Assembly (NCBI GenBank): GCA_039111635.1
Contig: JBCAQO010000136.1
Coordinates: forward strand, 1-25,208
DNA length: 25,208 nucleotides
Direction: 5' to 3'
From: Heterobasidion occidentale
Lineage: Eukaryota; Basidiomycota; Agaricomycetes; Russulales; Bondarzewiaceae
Shown here: piece by piece, positions 1 through 8,049 of the stretch
How the letters are laid out: every line of letters starts with the position of its first letter
Position numbering within the stretch: position 1 is the stretch's first letter
Made by a program: the position numbers and the translations under genes
Notes under the pieces: model-generated
What the model was told of the DNA's origin: nothing
Seen by the model: only the letters and a program-made list of their open reading frames with translations
The model's database searches: none

Positions 1-1057
1 TGGCGTCATCGTTACCCGCGGGCGCGCTCGCACTTGGCGGACGCCGCGATGTCCGAGCCTCGACAAGGCGTGCGACCTGTTCTCCATGGCCGCCAAGCTG
101 AACCGGCGCGCCGCGAAAGCGCACGTGAGTCCCCACCCCACCATCCTTCCCGTTCGAGCTCCCCGCTCTGACACGCCCATCCGGCAGATTATCCTGTGCC
201 GCCTCCAAGACAAGGCGCACCGGCGCCTCGACACCGCGCAAAGCGCCCAGCCCCGCGCGCCCGAGGCCGACGGCGCGTCCTGGGACATCAAGCAAGAAGA
301 GCTCGACGACGAGCTCTCCATCTTCGCCGGGCGCGCGAAGATCCTGCGGCGTGCCCGCCCGCGGCCCACCCTACGCGTACGCGGCGCCGTCGCCCGAGGA
401 CCACCGCCTCGCCCCCGCCCCGCGCTGCTCGTGCCGCGCGCACACCACGATGTGCGCCGGGCAGCACGGCGGCTTCGCGGACGCGGCGCCGTACCGCGCG
501 CCCGCGAACGTGTCGATGATGCGCGAGTGGCTCGCGCAGTCCGCGGAGGGTACCACGAGCAGGAGTACTACCAGCAGCAGCACCAGCAGCAGCACCAGCA
601 GATGCTACCACCGCAGGCGATGCATCAGCACGCGCAGTACGCGCGGCAGGTTGACGATTCGGGCGCCATGGGCCCGCTCTCGCACCGCGCCGTCGAGTAC
701 GGCTCTCGCTCGCGGGACCATCGTCCTACCCGCCTCGTCCTCCGCGTCCGCCTCCTCGTCGTACGCGCCGCCCCTCACGCCCACCGCCATCTCGCATGCG
801 CACACACATACGCACCCGCACCCGCACCCGCACCAGCAGATCCAGCCGCCGTACGCGTACCCCATGTCGCAGGACGGCCGCCTGCACGCCTACAGCAACG
901 GCAGCGGCGGCGTTGGCAACGGCTTTGGCACTCGCCGCAGCCGCAGCCGCTGCCCGAGCTCGCGGACCTCGGGCTGCAGGGCACGAGCTCGCTGATGCGC
1001 GACAGCTGGTCGTATTTCGTGCAGCGCTCTGGCATCCTCGACGGGCGCAACGCCTAG
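1..1057 (+). CDS. 3' part of Gln/His-rich protein, possibly a fungal transcription factor; frame-broken
   Basis: The gene enters from the left edge and stops at TAG 1055-1057. A consensus intron lies at 125-187 (GTGAGT...GGCAG, 63 nt); its length is a multiple of three, so the frame reads through it. Coherent protein then switches frame several times: near 58, near 350, near 549, near 720 and near 935. Every switch fits a 1-2 base indel, and no stop interrupts the coherent pieces. Visible content: an acidic stretch SWDIKQEELDDELSIFAGRA, a Gln/His run from CAG/CAC repeats at 571-602, Ser/Ala and His-Pro runs at 735-840, and a tidy end SLMRDSWSYFVQRSGILDG. Such a layout is common at the C-termini of fungal Zn2Cys6 transcription factors, but the diagnostic domain would lie outside the window, so the function is a guess. 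The gene is probably real; intactness is doubtful. Confidence 0.55.
   Translation, partial: GVIVTRGRARTWRTPRCPSLDKACDLFSMAAKLNRRAAKAHVSPHPTILPVRAPRSDTPIRQIILCRLQDKAHRRLDTAQSAQPRAPEADGASWDIKQEELDDELSIFAGRAKILRRARPRPTLRVRGAVARGPPPRPRPALLVPRAHHDVRRAARRLRGRGAVPRARERVDDARVARAVRGGYHEQEYYQQQHQQQHQQMLPPQAMHQHAQYARQVDDSGAMGPLSHRAVEYGSRSRDHRPTRLVLRVRLLVVRAAPHAHRHLACAHTYAPAPAPAPADPAAVRVPHVAGRPPARLQQRQRRRWQRLWHSPQPQPLPELADLGLQGTSSLMRDSWSYFVQRSGILDGRNA
125..187 (+). other. Spliceosomal intron in the left-edge gene
   Basis: GTGAGT donor after an in-frame CAC codon and a GGCAG acceptor, 63 nt. Removing it joins two fragments in the same frame. The retained sequence has no stop codon, which makes it easy to miss. 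Confidence 0.7.
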
Positions 1058-1981
1058 GCGCGCTTCCCGCCGCGGCGTCCTTCTTTCTCTCTCTCCTTGT
1101 CTTTGTGTCTCTATCCGTGTCTTATAATGTGTAGTGTGTACCTTAGCTCTTTCTCTTACATCCCCGGATCGTCTCGTCTGTTCGTTCTATTCGTTCTGTT
1201 CATTCCGTCCTGTCCTGTCCTGTCCTGTATACAGCGGCGCTCTCTGGCACTGCCTTTCTGCCTGCCTGCCTGCCTGCTGCTGTTCGCCCGCCTATCTGTC
1301 TATTCTTGCGCGGGTAATCCTATACTGCAATATCGCGCTCGCTCGCTTGGCGAGGCCTTCGACAGCGCTGGCGCGCTCACGCAAACACTCGACGCGCGAC
1401 ATGCACGGTGCAATAACGTGAGGAATAAAAAAAAACGGCAAGAGATAAAAGATAAACGACGAAACGGAAACGGAAAGGGGCGGCGACGGTAGGCTAGTAG
1501 CATCAAACAACAAGAATCAACACGTATCAGCACGTATCAGCACGTAATAATAACCTGCAACCAGTGAGCGAGCGAGCGAGCGTCCAGAGCAATGCGAAAA
1601 GTGGGAGCCAGCAGCGTCCATGGCGCCGCCGATCGCGCCGCGTCGCGGGGCGACGAGACGTCTAGGGTCGTCTCGTGCGCGCGCGATCGGTGCGGCGCGG
1701 TCCATAGCATAGATAGATATATACAGAGTCCGGCGGACAGACGACGACAAGATATAAGCGTTAAGCGACAAGCGAGAGAGAAAGAAGGAAGGGGAAGGAA
1801 AGGAAGATCGGGGGGGAAGGAGCGGGAACGGCGGCGGCGGCGGCGGCGGCGGGGTGTAAGCTATCGGGCGAATAGAACGAAGTCTCGAGTACGGTACAGA
1901 CAGGCGCGGGCCCAAGAAAGATATAGAGAACCGATGAAGGAATGAATGAAGGAATGCAAGCGGGGAGGAGGCGGTCGGCGG
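1058..1981. other. Intergenic, convergent 3' ends; pyrimidine-rich tract and microsatellites
   Basis: No gene seen. The left half is a long C/T-rich stretch with TCCTG repeats near 1210-1228 and CCTG repeats near 1258-1276, plausible 3' UTR of the left-edge gene. AATAAA at 1424-1429 is a plausible cleavage signal for it. Further right are a 10-bp repeat CACGTATCAG (1521-1545), GAGC repeats (about 1565-1582), a GGC run (about 1829-1853) and GAATG-type repeats (about 1935-1955). The right end is the 3' UTR of the minus-strand finger gene. Confidence 0.6.
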
Positions 1982-4067
1982 CTACGGCGCGGGGCGCAGC
2001 ACGTCGCCCGCGAGCACGACCGCGCCGGCGGCGTGCAGCGAGGGCGGCGCGCGAGACCTCGGCGGTGTCGAAGTCCTCGTGCTTGTCGGGCGGCATCGCG
2101 GCGTTGAGGTAGGAGACGAGCGCGGCGAGCGTGAGCTCGTCCGAGCGCTCGTACGTCGTCGCGAAGAGGTGGCGCAGCGAGCGCGCGACGAAGCGGACGC
2201 TGCGCGCGCGCGCGTAAGAAGGTGGGAGGGCGCGGGTGAGTGTGGGGACACACGCGCCGGTAAACACGCGACGTACCGTCCGCCGGGCGAATCCAGATCG
2301 GCAAGCGACGGCGCACCGCCACCGCCACCGCCTTCTCCGCCGACGTCGCCGTCTGCGTCCGCGTCTTCGAGCCTAGCCCCGGCCTCGCGCGCAAGCGACG
2401 CGCCGTCCTCCGAGGCCGAGTCGTCCGGCTCCGGATCCGAGTCGGGCGCGCCGCCGCTGCCGCAGCCGTCGGCGGCGCGGCGGCGGCGGGGGGCTTGTGG
2501 TCGACGACGTCGGCCGCCTTCCTCTGACTGCGCGGTGGGCGAGCGCGTCAGCACACAAACGGGGGCGAGACGAAGGGGTCGCGGGCGGGGACGTACTGCC
2601 TGAGGAGGCACTTGGCGCGGTGCTGCTGCCAGGGGTACGCGCAGAAGCTGCTGTCCTGGCGGAGCTGGACCCACTTGCGGCAGAGCGTGCAGAAGACGCG
2701 CCCCGGCTCGACGGCGGCGAGGAGCGGGTCGGCGCGGAGCTGTGTCGCGCGCTGGGCGGCGTTGCGCCGACGGGACTCGTGCGGCGGGGCGGGTGGCGAG
2801 GGCGTGTGCGCGGGCTCGCTGGCGGTGGCGGCGGCGGCGGCTAGAGCGGGGAGCGCGTCGGAGGATGTGGCGGAGGCGGAGGCGGTGGACGCGGGGAGCC
2901 GGGGGATGGGTGCTGGAGGCGGAGGGCGTGGAGGATGGGGGTGGGCGGGGGCGGACGAGGGCGGGCATGGAGGCGAGGGCGAGCTGGTGCGAGGACGGCG
3001 GGGGCACGCTTGATCGCGCGGCGGGTGAGACGAACGGCGGACTGTGCGAAGGAGTGAGGACGGACCTGGGGGGCGCGGAGGCGGGGGGGCGGGGCCGGCG
3101 GACTGCTGGCAGGCGGCGCGGTGGGCGGACCAGGCCTGGAGGGCGTGGTCGTCGGAGCCGACGGAGACCCACTTGTTGCAGAGGCGGCAGTGGACGCGCT
3201 CCTGGTCGAACTTCTTTACGTCCGGGTCTGCGAGGAGGGCGGCGTTGCGGTCGTCGCTGGCGGCGGACTTTGTCCTGGGCCGGGGGTGGGCTGAGCGCAC
3301 GCGCGGACGGAGGTGGAGATGGGTGGGGAGGGAGGGGAAGACGCACCCTTTCTTTGCAAGGCAGCTCTTGCGGTGTGCGTCCCAAGGGGATGGAGCAGTA
3401 GGTGGAGTTGGGGCGGAGGCGGATCCACTTGTCGCAGGAGGCGCAGAGGACGCGGTAGGGCTCGAACTGGGCGACGTACGGGTCTGAGCGGAGGTAGTCG
3501 ATGCGCTCCTCCTCGGAGCGCTTTGCGCGGCGGCGTTTGTTGGGCTGGGCAGGGTCGGCGAGGGCGTCGGGCGTGGTGGACATCGTCGTCGTCGTCGGCG
3601 GGGGCGGTGCGGGGTCAGCGGCGGAGGCGGCGGCGGCGGTGCTGGGGACGGGTGCGGGGTGAGAGGACGGGCGAGGTAAAGGGCGAGGGGAGGAGTACCA
3701 TTCTGCCCTGTGGGCGTCCCAGTGCTTGGTGGTGAAGGCGGCGGACTCGTCTCTGAAGAGGACGGACTGGCCGCAGGACTCGCAGATGACGCGCCCAGAG
3801 TCGAACAGGTCCGCGGACGTCGAAGCGGTCGACGACGACGGCGGCGGCGGCGGGGCGGGGTCGTCGGGGTCGTCGGCCTTGCGCTTCTGGGGGACGCTGG
3901 GGGGGGAGGGCTGTCAGAGGGGCGGGGGCGGACGGTTGGGATGGGACGGGGCGGGGCGTACAGGGTGTCGGGGGCGGTCACGGGGGAGGGCGGTCTGGGC
4001 GGGGTGGGTGAGCGGTTCGCGGTTCGCGGTTCGGGGCAGAGGGCGCGGAGACTCACTTAGGGACCAT
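1982..4067 (-). CDS. Protein with four tandem CxxC...WxxHxxxC zinc-binding modules; frame-broken in this sequence
   Basis: Start ATG 4067-4065 gives an 11-nt exon (donor GTGAGT at 4056), rejoining at 3896. Other introns are about 3698-3642, 3346-3275, 2596-2528 and 2276-2200; one more between 3100 and 2890 has unclear borders. Four modules recur: 1 (about 3797-3699, final Cys completed across the intron at 3698-3642), 2 (about 3459-3362), 3 (about 3199-3107) and 4 (about 2702-2607). Each reads RV.C..C, mostly followed by [KR]W, then WxxHRxxC, a C2HC-type metal site. Modules 2-4 are preceded by LRSDP / LLADP / LRADP and then a short acidic or aromatic stretch. The C-terminus is acidic and Gly-rich, then a helical segment (SLRHLFATTYERSDELT), stop at 1984-1982. 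Frame breaks occur at about 3390 (an extra base inside WDAH of module 2), 2440-2480 and 2035. Function unknown; nucleic-acid or protein binding would be inference. Confidence 0.7.
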
Positions 4068-4434
4068 GTTGGTTGTGTAAGGCGGGAGAGGGATCGTTCG
4101 TAGAGACAGGCGGGGGAGAGAGGAGGAAAGGTTGCAACTCCGATCATCTGTCCTTTCCGACTAATACAACTCATCCCACAACATCTTCCATTTGTTTTTT
4201 CCCCCCTTCGATTCCGTAACACAACCCTCGTTCCATCACAACGGCCAATCCCCGAGCCACCCCATCATTCCCCGAGACATGTCGCGAGCGTCCGCAAAGC
4301 GTACTTGATCGTTCCCGCGCCAGCGATTAGATTAGATTCCGTGCCCCGTGCGGGGAACCCCCAGCCCGAGCCACCCCGACCCCGACCCCGACCCCGACCC
4401 TCCTCTCCCTCTCCCTCTCCTCTCCTCGCTCCCC
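4068..4434. promoter_or_regulatory. Shared divergent promoter region between finger gene and GLTP gene
   Basis: The two start codons point away from each other with 367 bp between them. The segment holds a CCAAT at 4245-4249, a C-rich and T-rich pyrimidine tract around 4190-4210, and next to the GLTP start a (CCCGAC)n run at about 4374-4400 followed by CTCTCC repeats. No clear TATA box was seen. Co-regulation of the two genes is only inferred from the arrangement. Confidence 0.4.
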
Positions 4435-5518
4435 ATGCCGCCCGTCTTCGAAACAGTCAAAGTACGCCATCAGCACACCCACACCCACACCCACCCACAC
4501 TCTAACCGCATCACCCACCCCATCTGATCATCCCTCCTTCAAAACAGTCCTTCGCTGATGTCCCGGTGCGCGATGATGGCGTCGACACCATCGCCTTTTT
4601 GGAAGCCGCGGACGGCCTCGTCGACATCTTCGGTCAATAACTCCCCTCCCGTCCGCCCGCCCGCCATCCCCCGTCACCCGCCGCTGATCCCCCGCTCCCT
4701 CCGCGCGCGCGCTCGCGAACCAGATCTCCTCGGCAGCGGCGTCTTTGCCTTTGTACAGACGGACCTCAGGAACAACATCGCCGTGCGTGCGCCCCCGGCA
4801 TCGCTTCCATCACACCCCGCTCCTCCCGCGCTTACGTAGCTCCTCGCGCCTTCCTCGCGTCTCTCTGCAGGGCGTAAGGGCCCGCCACACGTCCCGCCCC
4901 GCAGACGCGCCCACCCTCGAGGCACTCGTCGCCGCAGAGGCCCGCGACGGCCAGCGCACCGCCACCGCCTCCCTCGTCCGCCTCACCCGGTGACTCACTC
5001 TCTCCCTCCCTCCCTCTCTCCCTCTCCCCCGCTCACGCTCACGCTCACGCCCGCACTCATGCTAACGCCCGCACTCATGCTAACGCTAACGCGCGTGCCC
5101 CGCAGCGGCCTCGCGTTCACCTCCCACGCGCTCCAGAACGCGCAGGCCGACCCCGCCGCAGAGCTCCACACGTGCTTCCGGCGCGCGTACGACCTCGTCC
5201 TGCGCCACCACCACACCTTCCTCATCCGCTCCGTCGTCGCCGTGCGTCCCCTCCCCCTCTCCCCCTCCCCCTCTCTCGCTCTCACCTCCCCTCGCCGCCG
5301 CGCAGATCGCCATCCGCGCCGTCCCCCGCAGACCCGACTTCTACGCGCGCATCGCCCAGGGCGCGGACCCCGCCGCGCTCGACGCCGCCATGAACCCCTG
5401 GCTCGCCGCGCTCGACGCGCTCGCCGCGCTCGACGCGCTCGTCGCGCGCATCGCCGCGTTTTTGCGGGGCGGGGGGCACGGGGAGGTGTGAGCCCCCGGG
5501 GGCGTCGGGGGCGTGATG
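4435..5518 (+). CDS. Glycolipid transfer protein (GLTP / HET-C2 family)
   Basis: Six exons: 4435-4461, 4548-4632, 4724-4782, 4871-4989, 5106-5241 and 5306 to the stop. All introns are GT-AG; the donor at 4633 is weak. About 205-212 residues, the usual GLTP length. The family binds a single glycolipid in an all-helical pocket and moves it between membranes in the cytosol. Recognisable signatures are DIFDLLGSGVFAFVQTDL, LVRLTRGLAFT, AELHTCFRRAYDLVLRHHH and AIRAVPRRPDFYARI. By eye, the headgroup-site Asp (D51), Asn (N55) and His (H133) are kept, while the positions of the Lys and Trp known in human GLTP are Gly and Arg (R94). As sequenced, a run of seven T (5459-5465) shifts the last exon, giving stop 5516-5518. 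With two fewer T (or one more) it would end in a family-like GG-HG-V tail at 5491-5493, so an indel there is likely. Confidence 0.88.
5030..5095 (+). repeat. Minisatellite inside a GLTP intron
   Basis: The intron at 4990-5105 contains ACGCTC hexamers (about 5034-5048) followed by two exact 18-bp copies of GCCCGCACTCATGCTAAC at 5049-5066 and 5067-5084. CTAAC within the repeat also matches a fungal branch point, so the repeat may multiply branch sites. Confidence 0.7.
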
Positions 5519-5586
5519 GTGCTGGGAGGTGTGGTTTGGTGATGGTGCTGGGCGCTGGGCGCTGGTGAGTATATACCGCTGCGGCC

Positions 5587-5628
5587 GCTGCTGCTGCTGC
5601 TGCTGCTGTCGTCGTCGTCGTCGTCGTG
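5587..5628 (+). repeat. Compound microsatellite (GCT)n(GTC)n in GLTP 3' UTR
   Basis: About seven GCT units run directly into about six GTC units downstream of the GLTP stop and upstream of the AATAAA at 5667-5672. Confidence 0.8.
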
Positions 5629-5666
5629 CTCTGGAAGCCGGCGCGTGATGAATGCATGATTTAATG

Positions 5667-5672
5667 AATAAA
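5667..5672 (+). terminator. Polyadenylation signal AATAAA for the GLTP gene
   Basis: An exact AATAAA in the sequence ATTTAATGAATAAACG, about 150-175 nt after the GLTP stop. It is the only such hexamer between this gene and the next coding-like segment. Confidence 0.45.
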
Positions 5673-6689
5673 CGAGGCCGACGGCGTGCGCAAGGCTTGC
5701 GCAGGTGCAAGACGTGCAGTTTTGAACGGGCGGCGGCGTCGCGGTGCATGATCGCGCCGCTCCGTGCTCATCGATCGCCTCTGTCTCGTGCTCGACGCGC
5801 GCCATGGACCATGGGCCCCCGTCCTCCGAATTGGAATGTCTGAACATATCGTCTTGCGGTGTTCGACGCGCCAGCGAGAGGCGTGGCCGCGCGCGCTTCC
5901 GATGTCATGTGTCGTATATAAATTGGGTTTGAATCTCATGCCGGTTTCCTCAGCAGACACGCGCGTGCTTGGGAGCTTGGGCACGCGGTTGGCGTGTTGA
6001 GGTGTGTGTGCGTTCGGTGGTGGTCTATGTAGGTTTCGGGATCGAGGCGGTGTGGGGCTCTCGGATTGCGTCTCGACCTCTGCGGTTCACTGTCTGACCG
6101 ACCCGAAGGCCGAAGGGCTCAGCTTTTTGCGTCTGGTGGTATTTATGGGTGACCTGTTTCCTGAATCGACCAATCAACGGACCGTTCCCGATGTCCTCAT
6201 TCGTGCGTGCGTGTCTATACACATACAATCTCCCTACTTGCTTTGATCGTGCCCTCGCATCTACAGGTCTAGACGAGAAGCGCGTTGGGATGAGCTTTCA
6301 AGTGTTTATGTATCGACTTTCTTGTTCTGTAGGTTCTGACGCAGTGTGCGCCCGACCTTCAAAGGATGAAAACGGGGTCGCTCCTCGCCTCGCATCACCA
6401 CCTGAACAAGCGATGTCCCCGCAGGTCAAACTCTTGATCATGCAAATCTCTCACGCGAGAATGAGCGCCGCGTCTCGCTTTCACTCAACATCCAGAAACC
6501 CCGTCCGGTCGAACATTCTGTATCTAGACACCACGCGCGCCCCGCCCCACAATCTTGACGCTGTTCATCAACGCGTGCGTGCACCAAGCGCGCTTTTCGC
6601 CGCATCGCCGGGCAATCCGGCGAGGGGACCCGGCTCATCCTTGTCTACTGATGATCCCGCGCATCGTGTCGGCGACCATCGCCTGCTAG
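5673..6689. other. Gene-poor spacer
   Basis: No open frame here shows coherent composition, splice-consistent extension or motifs. Base composition falls from the very GC-rich left part towards about half GC. I see no transposase, terminal repeats or RNA gene. Confidence 0.5.
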
Positions 6690-7075
6690 GCCACGCACGC
6701 GGGCCCCAACAAGGACCTCTCTGTTCTGCGCCGACAGTATGCGCAGGAGTCCGACCGGGATCTCCGAGGATATCTTGAAGTTCATGGCCCCGTTTTTTCC
6801 TTCCTTCAGACCATGGGGATTCCCGTCCGCAAGTCTTGTACTGTGCTCTGGTGAGCGCGCCTGGTACCTGCTTGAAGTCGTTGTGAGTACGCATGACATA
6901 GTCACGGTGAATTCCCGATAAGCTGACGAAGCGTTGGACAGGCCAACCTCAGGACCTCCGGTGTATTGCTGATGGGCTTCTGGGTGCGGTGGAGATCGCT
7001 TGCGAGAAGAACGACCGATTTCCTGGTGGCGGGGAGGAAGCCGTTCGCACAATTAAAAGGAGTGCGGATCCGGCA
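6690..7075 (+). pseudogene. Coding-like fragment of an unrecognised protein, probably a relic
   Basis: From 6690 (just after a TAG at 6687-6689) to the TGA at 6852-6854 one frame reads as natural protein, including LRRQYAQESDRDLRGYLEVH followed by GPVFSFLQTMGIPVRKS. A well-formed intron follows at 6883-6941 (GTGAGT, branch GCTGAC, acceptor GGACAG). After it another frame is protein-like, with PQDLRCIADGLLGAVEIACE and a Gly-rich acidic tail. The first run hits a stop before the intron and no start codon joins the parts, so an intact gene is unlikely unless further small introns exist. Family not recognised. Confidence 0.3.
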
Positions 7076-7443
7076 CGAGCGATGCCGGCGCAGTTCTCTT
7101 CACCATCAGTGGGTTTGGCAAGTAAAGCCCTGACCTACAATGTGCCCCAGATCTGCTGCATATCCATCCCCCTCGGCTCAACGGAAACCCAACACACGCG
7201 ACTTGCCGTACTAGCGTTTCCTTCTTTCCAACTGTCTGTTCCCCCTGGACCTTGGCTCCAGCTCGCAACGTTCAGAAGTTCCAAGTATCAGTGCACACGG
7301 TTGCAGCGATCACGTTTTCGAAGAACGAATCGTACGCTTGATCAATGAATCCTCATACACGCATTGATTCTTTCCTACAACCGCGCTCAATCTATGTAGA
7401 TCAGGAAGCAGGCATCACTAGGCACAACATGCCAAAGATACGC

Positions 7444-7911
7444 TCAGGCGCGGCGATGGATGAGCGGGACGAGTGCCTCGATTCGGCGGAACACGTCTTC
7501 CTTCAAGAGCCCCTCCGTGATCATATCCTGCAGCAAATCCCGCATCCACACCTGGCATCCGTTGACGAGCGAGGTCAGGTCGTACGGGACCGCCTCGGCC
7601 AGCTCGCGGATCCTGTCCCGCTGCGCGCGCGTGAACGTGCCGAGCGCGAAAAAGGCGTTGCGGGACTTGGAGGCCGCATCGCGCAGGTTCGCGACGGGGT
7701 CGGCGTCGTAGTTGTAGCGCCCCGGGATCCCCGTGAGCTGGACGACCTGCGCCACGAACACGCTGCCCCGGCTGTTGTCCCACATGAGCAGGACGTGGCG
7801 GTTGCCGAGCACGGCCGTGGGCGCCAGGCCGGCGGCCTCGAAATAGACGGGTTTCGGCGCGTCGTTGTCCGGGAAGGACGTGTATACGCTCAGGCTTCTC
7901 CAGTGGGCCAT
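7444..7911 (-). CDS. Orphan 155-aa fungal protein, copy A of a tandem pair
   Basis: One uninterrupted coding exon of 155 codons. The ATG at 7911 is chosen because the paralog at 9597-10064 starts at the matching codon and has exactly the same length. About 100 of 155 residues are identical by eye. Shared blocks are AVLG.RHVLL.WDNSRG, QLTGIP.RY.YD, PVANLR, LGTFTRAQRD, AVPYD, NGCQVWMRDLLQ and the end VPLIHRRA. The single Cys-containing block GCQVW near residue 118 followed by a helix recalls small fungal DUF6914/DUF7770-like proteins, but this resemblance is from memory and weak. No signal peptide or membrane segment. A 5'-UTR intron (7984-7918) and a TATA box (8037-8043) precede it. Function unknown. 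Confidence 0.8.
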   Translation of the reverse strand: MAHWRSLSVYTSFPDNDAPKPVYFEAAGLAPTAVLGNRHVLLMWDNSRGSVFVAQVVQLTGIPGRYNYDADPVANLRDAASKSRNAFFALGTFTRAQRDRIRELAEAVPYDLTSLVNGCQVWMRDLLQDMITEGLLKEDVFRRIEALVPLIHRRA

Positions 7912-7917
7912 GAGAGT

Positions 7918-7984
7918 CTGATCTGGGTCCGCGTGAGCGTGCGACGCCTGCGGGCGATGTCAGAGGGCACCACTGCGCACTTAC
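7918..7984 (-). other. 5'-UTR intron of copy A
   Basis: Donor G|GTAAGT at 7984, acceptor ATCAG ending at 7918, just six bases before the ATG. The paralog has an intron at the same place with the same GTAAGTG donor. Confidence 0.55.
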
Positions 7985-8036
7985 CAGAGAGATGGTCGAT
8001 ATGGATGTTGAAAATGAGGCACCCACGCCTGTCGGC

Positions 8037-8043
8037 TCTTATA
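8037..8043 (-). promoter_or_regulatory. TATA box of copy A (TATAAGA)
   Basis: TATAAGA on the minus strand about 125 bp before the ATG and about 50 bp before the 5'-UTR intron. The paralog has TATAAAG in the equivalent place. Confidence 0.5.
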
Positions 8044-8049
8044 TCAGAT

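Noticed and set aside
86..1057. One continuous 323-codon frame at the left edge
   Set aside because: It includes a consensus intron and stretches of Arg/Pro-rich nonsense between coherent pieces that lie in another frame. It is a patchwork, not a true protein.
2079..3735. Long plus-strand frames rich in Gly/Arg opposite the finger gene
   Set aside because: They are shadows of the GC-rich minus-strand gene. They have low-complexity Arg/Gly/Ala composition and no motifs.
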